A stretch of DNA of 64,000 bases from an uncultured Chlorobiaceae bacterium. Its GTDB lineage: Bacteria; Bacteroidota; Chlorobiia; Chlorobiales; Chlorobiaceae. Below, one piece after another: positions 1 through 9,201 of this stretch (positions are counted from its first letter, which is position 1; every line of letters begins with the position of its first letter). A model generated the notes under the pieces. It had not been told where the DNA came from, made no database searches, and saw only the letters and a program-made list of their open reading frames with translations. Position numbers and translations under genes: made by a program. The stretch is taken from contig CAIPMW010000055.1 in assembly GCA_903866255.1 (NCBI GenBank), forward strand, positions 21,600-85,599. The letters are read 5' to 3'.

Positions 1-877
1 AAAAGAGCGAGAACTTGACATATCGTTTCGGGTGCGTTTTGAGATCGACGAGCAGAGAATCGAGTGAAGAGAGTGTTCGTGACAGGTTATTATAGAGCGC
101 CGGATTGGAGGAAAGCTGACCCAGCGTCCCTTTTTCATTGTTCAGTTTGTTGATCAACAATTCTGTTTTTGCGGCGGTCTGATTAAGCTTTTCGAGAGTT
201 TCTGTTGTATTTTTTGCCATCGACTTGTCATTGAGAAGCTTCGGCAAGAGGCCCTCTCCTCGTGATGCTTTTTGTGAGAGCGTTGAGAGTTCGGCGGATG
301 TGGTTTTCAGGCTGGTTACTGTTTCCGCAAGCTCTTTTCCCATTCGCTTGTCTGTGAGAAGTTTACCTGCAATTCCCTGCCCATTGTTCAAATGATCAAG
401 GAGTTCATTGATGTTATCAAAGGCTTTATTGGCGCTGGCAGTAAGGTTGGCCATGCCCTCTTCAGTAGCAAGGGGAATAAAATCACCCTCTTTGACAGCG
501 GGTCCATTTCCCGATACAATATCAACATATTTGTCGCCCAGTACGCCAAGGGATTTGATGGTGGCCTTGGCATCTTTTGTGACGAGGGGCGCAAACTCTT
601 CTTTCAGTTTCAGCTCGGCGACCACAAAGAGTGAATCGTGGTTTTTGACAAAGTTCATTTTTGAGACAGTGCCTATTTTTTTGCCCGAGACAGAGACAAA
701 ATTGTTCTCTGCAAGGCCTTGCACATCCCTGGAAAGTATTTTTACAGTTGTTGTTCCGGAAAAAAGATTGGTATTTTTACCGATAACCAGTCCGAGCCAA
801 GCGGCAAAACCGATGCCGAAAATGAAAAATATTCCAGTTTTCAGATCGCTCCATTTCAAAGCGTTCGGATTTTTCAT
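1..877 (-). CDS. mlaD: MlaD/MCE-domain lipid transport protein (partial, C-terminus beyond window)
   Basis: Reading the minus strand from an ATG at 877 gives an open frame that runs off the window start (292 codons seen). Residues about 12-34 form one membrane segment (GIFFIFGIGFAAWLGLVIG). An MCE domain follows, with the typical VQGLAENNFVSVSGKKIGTV pattern and a later GDKYVDIVSG strand. After that comes a long helical stretch rich in N, L, K and T, as in MlaD-like periplasmic proteins. Family knowledge: MlaD is the substrate-binding, inner-membrane-anchored subunit of an ABC phospholipid transporter. It lies 25 bp after the ATPase and permease genes in the same direction, so the three form an operon. 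The start lacks a good Shine-Dalgarno sequence. Family is secure; the exact lipid substrate is inferred. Confidence 0.85.
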   Translation of the reverse strand, partial: MKNPNALKWSDLKTGIFFIFGIGFAAWLGLVIGKNTNLFSGTTTVKILSRDVQGLAENNFVSVSGKKIGTVSKMNFVKNHDSLFVVAELKLKEEFAPLVTKDAKATIKSLGVLGDKYVDIVSGNGPAVKEGDFIPLATEEGMANLTASANKAFDNINELLDHLNNGQGIAGKLLTDKRMGKELAETVTSLKTTSAELSTLSQKASRGEGLLPKLLNDKSMAKNTTETLEKLNQTAAKTELLINKLNNEKGTLGQLSSNPALYNNLSRTLSSLDSLLVDLKTHPKRYVKFSLF

Positions 878-902
878 ACAGGTAAAGGAGCTTAAATGAG
901 CG

Positions 903-1637
903 TTATAATTCAAGAATTTTGTCGGAAAGAATCGAACGTATAAACGGATGCGTCGCATCGTGAAGTTTTTCGGTCACATCGTCGAAAATGATTTCGCCTT
1001 TGTAGAGAACGGCAACTGAGTCTGCGACATTGAAGACATCATCAATAATATGGGTAACAATAACAGCGCCAAGGTTGTTATTGTTGCGAAGCGAGCTGAT
1101 GAGCGAGAGAATTTTTTTTGAACTGACCGGGTCAAGCCCGGCAGTTGGTTCATCAAAGAGGATCATGTGTGGCTTGAAGATCATCGCTCTTCCTATGGCG
1201 ACTCTGCGGCGCATGCCGCCACTCAGGCTTTCGGGAAGCTGCTCTTCGTAGCCATCAAGTCCTGCGAACTGGATCTGTTCTGTGACTCTCCGGCTTATCT
1301 CTTCCTCTGGCAGTTTCATGTTTTCACGAAGAAAAAAACCAAGATTCTGGCTTATGGTCATGGAGTCAAAAAGTGCATTTCCCTGAAAAACCATGCCCAT
1401 TTTTCTTCGAATAGCATAAAGGCTGGTCTCCTTCATGTTGGTAATGTCGGTTCCGTCAACGATTATCTGCCCGTTGTTCGGCTTGATAAGGCCAAGCATC
1501 AGTTTGAGAATGGTGCTTTTTCCAACACCGCTTGGACCAAGGATTGCCTTGATGGTGTTGTCCTTGATGGTTAGTGAGACGTTTTTGAGTATTTCCCTTT
1601 CGCCATATTTGAGACCGACCTGTCGTAGTTCAATCAT
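903..1637 (-). CDS. mlaF: ABC transporter ATP-binding protein, MlaF type
   Basis: A 244-residue ABC ATPase. Walker A is GPSGVGKST at residues 34-42, the Q-loop FQGN at 84-87, the signature LSGGMRRR at 138-145 and Walker B MILFDEP at 158-164, with the following TAGLDP. The LSGGMRRRVAIGRA form is typical of the MlaF/Ttg2A branch. It energises the MlaE permease in inner-membrane phospholipid traffic. The gene starts 4 bp after the stop of mlaE and is followed by mlaD, which supports one operon. Motifs are complete and length is normal, so the protein looks functional. No separate MlaC or MlaB is seen in the window. Confidence 0.93.
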   Translation of the reverse strand: MIELRQVGLKYGEREILKNVSLTIKDNTIKAILGPSGVGKSTILKLMLGLIKPNNGQIIVDGTDITNMKETSLYAIRRKMGMVFQGNALFDSMTISQNLGFFLRENMKLPEEEISRRVTEQIQFAGLDGYEEQLPESLSGGMRRRVAIGRAMIFKPHMILFDEPTAGLDPVSSKKILSLISSLRNNNNLGAVIVTHIIDDVFNVADSVAVLYKGEIIFDDVTEKLHDATHPFIRSILSDKILEL

Positions 1638-1641
1638 TTGT

Positions 1642-2460
1642 TCACATGTTTTCCAGCACTATCTTTGAAACGTAGAAATTGGCAATCAGCACAAGTCCTG
1701 ATGAAACAACAATGCCTTTAATGGTTGAACGCCCGACACCGGATGTTCCACCTCTTGCCGAAAAACCGTTGAAGCTGCTGACAAGCGTTATAATGATGGC
1801 AAAAACGGGGGCCTTAAGAAACCCGACGACAAAGTCTTTGGCAACAAGTCGGGGATAGACTGCGTTCCAGAATATTCCAGGATCAAGCCGATGATAGTGC
1901 TCGGCCATGTATGCAGCGCTCTGCAGGCCGGCAAAGTCCGAGAAAGCAGTTAAAGGAAGAAACATGATAAGCGCGGCGACAAGTCGGGGTGTGACAAGTT
2001 TTGCAACAGGATCAGTACCGAAAGCGCGAAGCGCGTCAATTTGCTCAGATATCTGCATGGCTCCAAGCTCGGCACCGTTTCTTGAACCGAATCGTGCGGA
2101 GAGCATGAGACCCATAAGAAGAGGTCCGAGTTCACGGATCACTGACAGCGCTGTTGATCGTCCCAGCATGGTTTTTGCTCCAAAATCTTCAAGCAGGTTG
2201 CCTACCTCAATGGCCAAAAGAGCGCCGATAGAGACAGCACTGACCAGCACAATAGGCAGGGAGTCGGCGCCGCAAATTTTGGCCTGATCAAGAACGTCCC
2301 GCCAATATTGTTTTGCCTTCGGAATAGCGACAAAGGCTCTGATCGAAAACCAGAAAAACTCCTGCATGGTGAAGAAAAAAACCTTCATTTTAAGGAGGAG
2401 CTTTTCTTGAAGAGCCCGAGTGAACGCCATGGCAGCGGCGGGAGAACGTTGATTTTTCAT
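1642..2460 (-). CDS. mlaE: ABC transporter permease, MlaE type
   Basis: Integral membrane permease, 272 residues from the ATG at 2460. I chose this start because it overlaps the stop of the upstream PHP gene as ATGA, a classic translational-coupling junction; a longer frame up to 2496 would overlap that gene by 40 bp. The sequence shows the MlaE/YrbE features: several hydrophobic helices, a conserved VIRELGPLLMGLMLSARFG segment and a GAELGAMQISEQIDALRAFG cytoplasmic helix that contacts the ATPase. With MlaF and MlaD it would form a phospholipid transporter keeping outer-membrane asymmetry; direction of transport cannot be read from sequence. Confidence 0.92.
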   Translation of the reverse strand: MKNQRSPAAAMAFTRALQEKLLLKMKVFFFTMQEFFWFSIRAFVAIPKAKQYWRDVLDQAKICGADSLPIVLVSAVSIGALLAIEVGNLLEDFGAKTMLGRSTALSVIRELGPLLMGLMLSARFGSRNGAELGAMQISEQIDALRAFGTDPVAKLVTPRLVAALIMFLPLTAFSDFAGLQSAAYMAEHYHRLDPGIFWNAVYPRLVAKDFVVGFLKAPVFAIIITLVSSFNGFSARGGTSGVGRSTIKGIVVSSGLVLIANFYVSKIVLENM

Positions 2461-3317
2461 GCGTGCAAAAGTCGACTTTTCATTTTTGCGACCCACTCGC
2501 AGGGGATAGTGACTTTGCCGAAGATATCGTCATCGCGTTCTCTCATGCCATGATAGTCTGAACCACCTGAAAAAAGCAGAAAGTACTCATTGGCAATTTC
2601 GCGGTAATAATTCTGCCTGTAGGTGTCGTGAGAAGGATGCACAATTTCAATACCATCAAGTCCAAACGTAATTAACTGTTTCAGTGTCTCATCGGAAACA
2701 TTCTGGGCTGGATGAGCGAGAAACGAAAGCCCCGAGGCCTTATTAATGAGGCTTATGACATCAGCGGGATGTGTTTCAATACTTTTTACGTAGGCAGGAC
2801 TGTGTGAACCGAGGTATTTGCTGAATGCTTCGCTGAAGCTTTTCACATAGCCGACGTCCTGAAGTACTGCGGCAATGTGGGGCCGTCCAACACTTCCATT
2901 CTGAGCTTTGACGATTATCTGCTCAATCCCGATTTTTACACCCATTTTGGCAAGTTTACTCACCATCCGTTCAGCCCTTTCCGTCCGCAGATGACGGCAG
3001 TGGTCCAAGTATCCTTTCAGCTCAGAATGCTGAAAATCAAAAAAATAACCCAGGACATGAATGTCATATCCCTTGTAGGTTGAGCTCATCTCTACACCAG
3101 GAATAAGCTCAATACCCCTCTCGAAGGCTAATGGCTTTGCTTCGTCAATACCTAAAACAGAATCATGGTCAGTAATGCTGATGGCCTTTAATCCGGCAAG
3201 TGCTGCTTTTTTAACAATTTCTGCCGGTGTAAAGATTCCGTCGGAACATTTTGTATGAATGTGTAAGTCTGCTTTTTCAAAGCCATTATACCCTACGCTC
3301 GACAAGCTGTACGGCAC
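2457..3317 (-). CDS. PHP-domain phosphoesterase
   Basis: A 286-residue PHP-family metal phosphoesterase. The metal-binding motifs are in order: DLHIHT (residues 17-22), TDHD (49-52), GVEMS (74-78), a VGRPHIA motif in the middle, AHPAQ later, and a C-terminal GGSDYHG. This pattern matches the bacterial YciV/RNase AM group, which hydrolyses 3',5'-nucleoside bisphosphates or trims RNA 5' ends; that specific activity is inferred from family. The 3' end overlaps the start of mlaE by 4 bp, so the two are probably co-expressed although functionally unrelated. A 118-bp gap separates it from uppP. Confidence 0.85.
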   Translation of the reverse strand: MPYSLSSVGYNGFEKADLHIHTKCSDGIFTPAEIVKKAALAGLKAISITDHDSVLGIDEAKPLAFERGIELIPGVEMSSTYKGYDIHVLGYFFDFQHSELKGYLDHCRHLRTERAERMVSKLAKMGVKIGIEQIIVKAQNGSVGRPHIAAVLQDVGYVKSFSEAFSKYLGSHSPAYVKSIETHPADVISLINKASGLSFLAHPAQNVSDETLKQLITFGLDGIEIVHPSHDTYRQNYYREIANEYFLLFSGGSDYHGMRERDDDIFGKVTIPCEWVAKMKSRLLHA

Positions 3318-3435
3318 GGCTGAATGATTAAATAGTTAATTTTGCTCTTACTATATAATAAGAAAATTTTTTCGGCTGGTTCTCAGAAAACAGAATTATT
3401 TTTCAGACAAAGAAGTTGCCTTGTGGTGTTATTGC

Positions 3436-4284
3436 TTATGGTAGCAGGTATCCTGTAAAAACGAGGTAAAGAATGGTCGCTCCCGCCAACAGTCTGTAGA
3501 TAATAAAGATGGTTGTTGTGTTCTCTTTGAGGTAGTTGAGCAGGAAGGCGATTGATGCGTAACCCACAAGAGCAGCGGCAACGGTTGCTACCGCAATATT
3601 GGTTGCGCTTTCAGAAGAGGCAGTGATGCTGCCCCATGTTTTATAGAGCTGCAGGAGTGCTGCGGCCAATACTGACGGGAGTGAGAGTAGAAATGAAAAA
3701 CGGGCTGCGGCTTCACGGGAAAGATTCATCAAAAGTCCACCGGTTATGGTTACTCCAGAGCGTGAGGAGCCTGGTATGAGAGCGATGCTTTGCGCAAGGC
3801 CGATCAGCAGGGCCTCTTTCCACCCAATATTCTCCATTGATTTCAGTGAAAGCCCCTTTTGCAGCCGTTTTTTTATTTTTTGTTCCGCCAGGGAGAGGAT
3901 GATGGCCAGACCAATAAGTGCACCGCTGATCCAGTAGAGCGAACGGAGGCTGCTTTCAATCTCTGATTTGAACAGCAGACCGAATATGACAATCGGGAGG
4001 GTTCCTGCAGCAATCATCCATCCCATTTTTGCTTCAGCAGTACCGAAGGGTTTACCTTTTACAATGCCATCAAGCACGCCTCGGCCAATGACAAAAATAT
4101 CCTTTCGGAAATAGAGCATGACTGCGAAAAGCGTTCCGATCTGTACAATGGCGGTGAACGCTGCTCCCGGATCACTCCATCCCATCAGAGCCGGAATAAT
4201 TCTGAGATGTGCCGAACTGCTGATCGGCAGAAATTCCGTCAAACCCTGAACAATACCAAGAAGAATTGCTTCAATATGGGTCAT
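3436..4284 (-). CDS. uppP: Undecaprenyl-diphosphatase (BacA/UppP)
   Basis: A 282-residue polytopic membrane protein with the two UppP signatures: GLTEFLPISSSAHL near the N-terminus (residues 14-27) and PGSSRSG in the middle. It dephosphorylates undecaprenyl pyrophosphate, recycling the carrier lipid used for peptidoglycan and O-antigen export; overexpression confers bacitracin resistance in other bacteria. The start overlaps the stop of rdgB by 4 bp (ATGA), so translation is probably coupled. Length and helices are normal for the family. Confidence 0.95.
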   Translation of the reverse strand: MTHIEAILLGIVQGLTEFLPISSSAHLRIIPALMGWSDPGAAFTAIVQIGTLFAVMLYFRKDIFVIGRGVLDGIVKGKPFGTAEAKMGWMIAAGTLPIVIFGLLFKSEIESSLRSLYWISGALIGLAIILSLAEQKIKKRLQKGLSLKSMENIGWKEALLIGLAQSIALIPGSSRSGVTITGGLLMNLSREAAARFSFLLSLPSVLAAALLQLYKTWGSITASSESATNIAVATVAAALVGYASIAFLLNYLKENTTTIFIIYRLLAGATILYLVFTGYLLP

Positions 4285-4988
4285 GCAAATTCGTTGTTGT
4301 TAGTTGGTAAAATGTCGTGTGTATCAAGAATATCCTGCAGGGCGACGAGGGCATTCTGGACAGCGAGGGCACGGTGGCTGAAGCTGTTTTTTTCAGCGCT
4401 GCTCATCTCGGCGTATGTTTTACCTGTAGACATGAGCAGGAATACCGGATCATATCCAAAGCCGTTATCTCCTTTTGGTTCTATCGTTATGGTGCCATGA
4501 ACAACTCCATCCTCCACCTTTTCAAACAGTCGCAAACCTTGTGGCGAAGGAAGAGCGCCTTTCAGGGCAATAACGCTTCTGAAGCGTGCGGCCCTGTTGG
4601 TTATGCTTTTCATGCAGTTGAGCAGGTGGTAGATATTGTCGACGCAGGTTGGTGTCTGTCCGTGCGGCATCGGGGCGTATCGTGCGGAATAAACGCCAGG
4701 AGCGCCATTGAGAAACTCAACCTCCAGACCGGTATCGTCGGCCAGTGCAATCATGAAGGGGAATCGTTCAGACAGAAGGTCAAAAATAGCCCTTGCTTTC
4801 AAGAGAGCGTTTCCCTCAAGCGTCTCTTCAGTCTCTTCAATCTCGACCTCCAATCCAAGCTCATCAAGCGAAAAAACTTTGAAAAAGGGCGAAATGTTTG
4901 CAAGCAGCGGGCGAAGTTCTCTGACCTTGTCGCGGTTGCCGGTTGCAAGGACGACGGCAATCTGGTTGCTGATAGCATTGTCACTCAT
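4281..4988 (-). CDS. rdgB: XTP/dITP diphosphatase (RdgB/HAM1 family)
   Basis: A 235-residue HAM1-family nucleotide house-cleaning enzyme that hydrolyses ITP, dITP and XTP. Visible signatures are the N-terminal VVLATGNRDKVREL phosphate-binding segment, the catalytic DDTGLEVEFLNGAPGVYSAR block and the GFGYDPVF motif. It is about 35 residues longer than the usual 195-205, from a short N-terminal extension and extra residues around 120-150. It lies 8 bp after pdxJ and overlaps uppP by 4 bp, so it is the middle gene of a tight run. Confidence 0.93.
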   Translation of the reverse strand: MSDNAISNQIAVVLATGNRDKVRELRPLLANISPFFKVFSLDELGLEVEIEETEETLEGNALLKARAIFDLLSERFPFMIALADDTGLEVEFLNGAPGVYSARYAPMPHGQTPTCVDNIYHLLNCMKSITNRAARFRSVIALKGALPSPQGLRLFEKVEDGVVHGTITIEPKGDNGFGYDPVFLLMSTGKTYAEMSSAEKNSFSHRALAVQNALVALQDILDTHDILPTNNNEFA

Positions 4989-4996
4989 GGAATTGG

Positions 4997-5704
4997 TTAC
5001 TTGATGATTCGGAGCATCTCTTTGACAGCCTCTTCAAGGCCGGTGATGACGGCACGGGCGATAATTGCATGACCGATGCTCACCTCCTCAATTTCAGGAA
5101 TCTCCCTGAATGGCGTTATGTTGTGATAGTCAAGCCCGTGACCGGCGACAACCCTCAGTCCGAGGCCTTTTGCATAAGCTGCGGCTTCACGGATTCTGGT
5201 CAGCTCCAGTGCTTTTTCATCACCCTGTTTCAGTGCGTAGAGTCCGGTGTGTAGTTCCACAATATCAGCTCCAGCCTCTGAAGCCAGGTCAATGGCTTTT
5301 TTTTCGGGTTCAATAAAGACACTTGCTTCTATTCCTGCGGGTTTGAATGGTTTCAAAAATTCAACCAGTACGGTAAAATGGCGGGCAATGTCAAACCCCC
5401 CTTCCGTGGTGAGCTCCTCCCGTTTTTCAGGGACAAGGGTGATAAGCTCCGGTCTGGTTTTCAGGGCAATCTGTTGCAACTCTGTGGTCATTGCCATTTC
5501 CAGGTCAAGCTTGCTCTTCACCGCTTGACGAAGCCTTGCCAGATCGCTGTCCTTGATGTGGCGGCGATCTTCGCGCAGGTGGCAGACAATGCCTGCGGCA
5601 CCGTACCGTTCAGCAAGCAGGGCAGCTTCAACGGGGTCGGGCTCCTGCTCGCCTCTGGCGTTTCGTAACGTGGCAATATGATCAATATTGACGGCTAATC
5701 TCAT
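4997..5704 (-). CDS. pdxJ: Pyridoxine 5'-phosphate synthase
   Basis: A 235-residue TIM-barrel protein beginning [18 protein letters not shown], the diagnostic PdxJ N-terminus. It carries the [20 protein letters not shown] loop and a C-terminal [12 protein letters not shown] phosphate-binding stretch. It condenses 1-deoxyxylulose 5-phosphate with 3-amino-2-oxopropyl phosphate in the DXP-dependent vitamin B6 pathway. First gene of the minus-strand run pdxJ-rdgB-uppP; the promoter should lie in the 295-bp divergent gap before gmhA. Confidence 0.96.
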   Translation of the reverse strand: MRLAVNIDHIATLRNARGEQEPDPVEAALLAERYGAAGIVCHLREDRRHIKDSDLARLRQAVKSKLDLEMAMTTELQQIALKTRPELITLVPEKREELTTEGGFDIARHFTVLVEFLKPFKPAGIEASVFIEPEKKAIDLASEAGADIVELHTGLYALKQGDEKALELTRIREAAAYAKGLGLRVVAGHGLDYHNITPFREIPEIEEVSIGHAIIARAVITGLEEAVKEMLRIIK

Positions 5705-5999
5705 AAACGTGAAAATGGAACAATGGTGGATAAATTGGCAACCGCGTCAGTTTGTCTTTTCAGCAATCGACTTTTAACCGAAAGTAATAAAAAAAAGGTA
5801 GAATGGGCAAAAGTACAGTGCTGGCAGATTTTATAAGTTATTTTTGTGCTGTTGAGTACCTGAAAGGGCGGGTGTTGCCAATTACTTACTGGTGTGCGAA
5901 AGATATTTGCCAGGCTGAAGTAAACTGTGCAGGTTTCGCCTTTATTTTTTTCTTTATATTGTGACCCTGATTCCACAATGTTGATTAAAACATTATTAT

Positions 6000-6632
6000 A
6001 TGTCGAAGCAATGCAGGAGCTGTTCCGATGGGCTGACTGATCGCACTCGTTATGAGGAGGTGGTTCTTGATGTTATGCTCTACAGTGCACGTCTCAAGGA
6101 GGCTGTGGCGAGGCGGAACAGTGATGTTATTGTTGCTATGGCACGCATGATGACCGGGACGTTTGAGGAAGGCGGCAAGGTGCTTTTCTGTGGTAATGGT
6201 GGTAGTGCGGCAGATGCTCAGCATCTGGCAACTGAGCTGACTATTCGGTATCGCAGCAGTGTGGATCGTCCGGCGCTTCCGGCAATTGCCCTTTCTACAG
6301 ATACCTCAGCCTTGACGGCAGGTGCCAATGACCTTGGTTATGACGCTGTATTTGCCCGTCTTGTTGAGGCTTATGGTCGTGAACGGGATCTGCTGGTCGG
6401 GTTGTCTACCAGTGGCAACAGCAAGAGTGTGGTCAACGCACTCGAAGTAGCCAGGCGGCAAGGGATGAAAACATTTACTCTGCTTGGTGGTGACGGAGGG
6501 GTGTTGAAAGGGGTGGCTGATCTGGAAATAATTGTACCCCACTCAGGCTCTGCAGACCGGGTACAGGAGTGTCATATTACGATTGGCCATGTCCTTATTG
6601 ATCTTGTAGAGCGGATGCTTGGTTATTGTTAA
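6000..6632 (+). CDS. gmhA: Phosphoheptose isomerase (SIS domain)
   Basis: A 210-residue SIS-domain protein with the GmhA hallmark [17 protein letters not shown] around residues 65-81 and [15 protein letters not shown] later. It converts sedoheptulose 7-phosphate to D-glycero-manno-heptose 7-phosphate for lipopolysaccharide core. The first 25 residues (with three Cys) are unusual for the family; an in-frame ATG at 6075 would give a 185-residue protein, so the true start is uncertain. Divergent from pdxJ; ribH follows after 33 bp. Confidence 0.88.
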   Translation: MSKQCRSCSDGLTDRTRYEEVVLDVMLYSARLKEAVARRNSDVIVAMARMMTGTFEEGGKVLFCGNGGSAADAQHLATELTIRYRSSVDRPALPAIALSTDTSALTAGANDLGYDAVFARLVEAYGRERDLLVGLSTSGNSKSVVNALEVARRQGMKTFTLLGGDGGVLKGVADLEIIVPHSGSADRVQECHITIGHVLIDLVERMLGYC

Positions 6633-6665
6633 TTTCGCTATAATAACTCAAAACGACTATTCTTT

Positions 6666-7133
6666 ATGCAGGTTAAGCAGATTGAGGGGGCGCTTGGTGC
6701 GCAAGATACAAGGTTTGCCCTGGTTGTTTCTCGCTTCAACGATTTTATTGGGCAGAAACTTGTTGAGGGTGCCATTGACTGTATTCTTCGCCATGGTGGA
6801 GCGGAGGAAAATATTACTATCTACCGTTGTCCCGGTGCTTTTGAACTGCCGATGGTGGCCAAAAAGGTTGCCCTCAGCGGCAAGTATGATGCCATTGTGA
6901 CGCTTGGCGCTATTATCAGGGGCTCTACTCCTCATTTTGATGTCATTGCTGCGGAAGCGACCAAAGGAATAGCCCAGGCTTCTCTTGATACCGGAGTACC
7001 GATTGCTTTTGGTGTTCTTACCACTGAAAATATTGAGCAGGCAATTGAGCGTGCCGGAACAAAAGCCGGCAACAAGGGATTTGATGCTGCCATGACGGCC
7101 ATTGAAATGGTGAACCTTTACCGACAGATATAG
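6666..7133 (+). CDS. ribH: 6,7-dimethyl-8-ribityllumazine synthase
   Basis: A 155-residue lumazine synthase: [13 protein letters not shown] near the N-terminus, PGAFELP at the substrate site, and [12 protein letters not shown] with the conserved catalytic His. It forms the penultimate intermediate of riboflavin synthesis. Other rib genes are not in the window, so this is an isolated ribH. Its 3' end overlaps the convergent plsC by 16 bp, an unusually tight tail-to-tail arrangement. Confidence 0.96.
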   Translation: MQVKQIEGALGAQDTRFALVVSRFNDFIGQKLVEGAIDCILRHGGAEENITIYRCPGAFELPMVAKKVALSGKYDAIVTLGAIIRGSTPHFDVIAAEATKGIAQASLDTGVPIAFGVLTTENIEQAIERAGTKAGNKGFDAAMTAIEMVNLYRQI

Positions 7134-7840
7134 TCGTTGCTGTAGTGATTGAAGTTGGCTGTGATCACCTCCGAGCAGGTGGCCATAAGAGCTTCAATGG
7201 TATTGAAGGATGATGGGTCGATTGGTTTGTCGATGATCACCATGATTTTACCCTTGTTGATTTTCAGGCTCTTTTTTGGGGTGATCAGATGGCTGCCAAT
7301 GATGGTGACGGGGAGCACAGGGGTGTCGCCCTTTTGTGCAACGCGAAACGCGCCGCGCTTGAATGGAAGGAGTTCTCCTGTTGCGGATCGGGTGCCTTCT
7401 GGAAAAATATGGAGAGAATGGCCTCCCTTGAGTACCTCTATTGCTGCTGAAAGACTGTTCAGTGCATCCCTGTTTTGTCCCCGTTTGATCATCACATAAC
7501 CAGCCTTTCTCAAAGCCCGGCCAAACAGTGGTATTTTGCCAAGTTCCTCTTTGGCCATAAAACGTAGGTTGAGCTTCATGGTGCCGAGTAGCAGTGGTAT
7601 GTCGGCCATGCCGGCATGGTTGCTGAGGACAAGGTAGTGCTGATCGGGGTTGTAATTCTCTTCTCCGATAACCTCGATGGTTATTCTGAAGAGTCTTGCG
7701 CTGAGACGGCCCCACCATGCGGCTATTTTATAGAAGCTGTTGCCAAGGGGGTCAAAGATATTGAGCAAGAGGATCAACAGTATCCCGAAAAACGTGATCG
7801 GGATAAGGATGAAAAGAAATATCAGTGTTCTTAAGTTCAT
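7118..7840 (-). CDS. plsC: 1-acyl-sn-glycerol-3-phosphate acyltransferase
   Basis: A 240-residue PlsC-family acyltransferase. An N-terminal hydrophobic helix (residues about 6-30) is followed by the catalytic NHAGMAD (NHx4D motif) and the FPEGTRS glycerophosphate-binding motif. It makes phosphatidic acid from lysophosphatidic acid in the inner membrane. It overlaps ribH tail-to-tail by 16 bp and is divided from thrC by about 20 bp on the same strand. Confidence 0.92.
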   Translation of the reverse strand: MNLRTLIFLFILIPITFFGILLILLLNIFDPLGNSFYKIAAWWGRLSARLFRITIEVIGEENYNPDQHYLVLSNHAGMADIPLLLGTMKLNLRFMAKEELGKIPLFGRALRKAGYVMIKRGQNRDALNSLSAAIEVLKGGHSLHIFPEGTRSATGELLPFKRGAFRVAQKGDTPVLPVTIIGSHLITPKKSLKINKGKIMVIIDKPIDPSSFNTIEALMATCSEVITANFNHYSNDYICR

Positions 7841-7859
7841 TCGGCACGCTCATGCAGGA

Positions 7860-9176
7860 TTATTGGTCGAGTCCGTTGAGAAAAGAGGCCAGCTCTTTAT
7901 ACTCTGAACTGATCAAGGTGGCACTCTTCTTTTTTTCCATAAGCTCCTGAAGATTTGAGGGGATCTCGATCTTTTTGCCAAGCGTTTCCTCTATTGCCTC
8001 AAGAAATTTTACTGGATGAGCGGTTGAAAGCACAATACCAGCGCCTTCAGCAGCTTCTTTTTTTGACCGGTAGTCTTCAAGAGCCCGGAATGCAACAGCG
8101 GTATGTGGCTCCATGAGATAGCCAAATCGGTCATATACTGAGCGGATTGTTGTTCTGGTCTCTTTATCCGAAACGGAAATGCCGGTAATATCCCTCCCCA
8201 TGGAGGCATGATCGTTGTGGTACAAATATCTCAATCGTCCAAAATTGCTCGGGTTACCAACGTCCATTGCCGTTGAAAGTGTTGTAATGGTTGTATGCGG
8301 GTCGTAGCGACCGTCTGTGAGATAACGGGTGACGCTGTCGTTAGCGTTTGATGCTGCTATAAAGTGGCCAATTGGAAAGCCCATCCGTTTTGCAAGTACG
8401 CCAGCAGTAAGGTTTCCGTAGTTGCCGCTTGGTACAGAAAAGATCGGGCTGTTGTGGTCGTAACGCTCTTTGAGTTGAAGACTCGCCCATCCGTAATAGA
8501 AGGATTGGGGGATCAGTCTGGATATATTGATAGAGTTGGCCGAGGTAAGTGTCAGGGATTTGTTCAGAGATGGATCGACAAATGCCTCTTTTACCATGCG
8601 CTGGCAGTCGTCGAAATTGCCCTGTACTTCAAGTGCATGAACATTGTTTCCGGCCGTGGTGAGTTGTTGCTCCTGAAGAGGGCTTACCTTTCCTGAAGGG
8701 TAGAGCAATACCACTCTTGTGTTGGGGATGCCCTGAAATCCGTAAGCGACGGCACTTCCTGTATCTCCCGATGTTGCCACGAGCACGGTAATCAGCCTTT
8801 TCTCTTTTGCTGCAAAAATTCCCGTGAGTCGGGCAAGAAAGCGTGCTCCGTAATCCTTGAAAGCGAGTGTCGGGCCGCAGAAAAGCTCTTCAACAAAGGT
8901 GTTGTCGTCCAGCGGCACAATCGGAGTGTCAAAGTTATAGCAGGTATCAATCATATCGCTGAGTTGATCCAGGGGAATATCATCCCCGACAAACTTTTTC
9001 GCAATGGCAAAGGCGATGTTGTTGAAGCTTGCTCCATCAAGGTTCTTGATCTCTTCTGGTGAAAAGTGAGGAATCTCGGAGGGAACATAGAGTCCTCCAT
9101 CGGGGGCAAGGCCTTCGAGGGTGGCTTTCTTCAGGGAGACAGGTATGGATGATTTATTGGTGCTGAAATAGATCAT
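7860..9176 (-). CDS. thrC: Threonine synthase
   Basis: A 438-residue PLP enzyme that converts O-phosphohomoserine to threonine. The N-terminal MIYFSTN, the PLP-lysine region GPTLAFKDYGARFLA, and ATSGDTGSAVAYG (phosphate loop) identify it. It lies 25 bp after thrB, so the two are an operon transcribed divergently from atpA, with thrA 3 kb away on the other strand. Full length, no defects seen. Confidence 0.95.
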   Translation of the reverse strand: MIYFSTNKSSIPVSLKKATLEGLAPDGGLYVPSEIPHFSPEEIKNLDGASFNNIAFAIAKKFVGDDIPLDQLSDMIDTCYNFDTPIVPLDDNTFVEELFCGPTLAFKDYGARFLARLTGIFAAKEKRLITVLVATSGDTGSAVAYGFQGIPNTRVVLLYPSGKVSPLQEQQLTTAGNNVHALEVQGNFDDCQRMVKEAFVDPSLNKSLTLTSANSINISRLIPQSFYYGWASLQLKERYDHNSPIFSVPSGNYGNLTAGVLAKRMGFPIGHFIAASNANDSVTRYLTDGRYDPHTTITTLSTAMDVGNPSNFGRLRYLYHNDHASMGRDITGISVSDKETRTTIRSVYDRFGYLMEPHTAVAFRALEDYRSKKEAAEGAGIVLSTAHPVKFLEAIEETLGKKIEIPSNLQELMEKKKSATLISSEYKELASFLNGLDQ

Positions 9177-9201
9177 GTATGCAGGTGTTCTCTATTGACA
9201 A

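Noticed and set aside
5701..5976. 91-residue minus-strand ORF overlapping the pdxJ start as ATGA
   Set aside because: No recognisable motif, odd composition, and it fills the divergent promoter region of pdxJ and gmhA.
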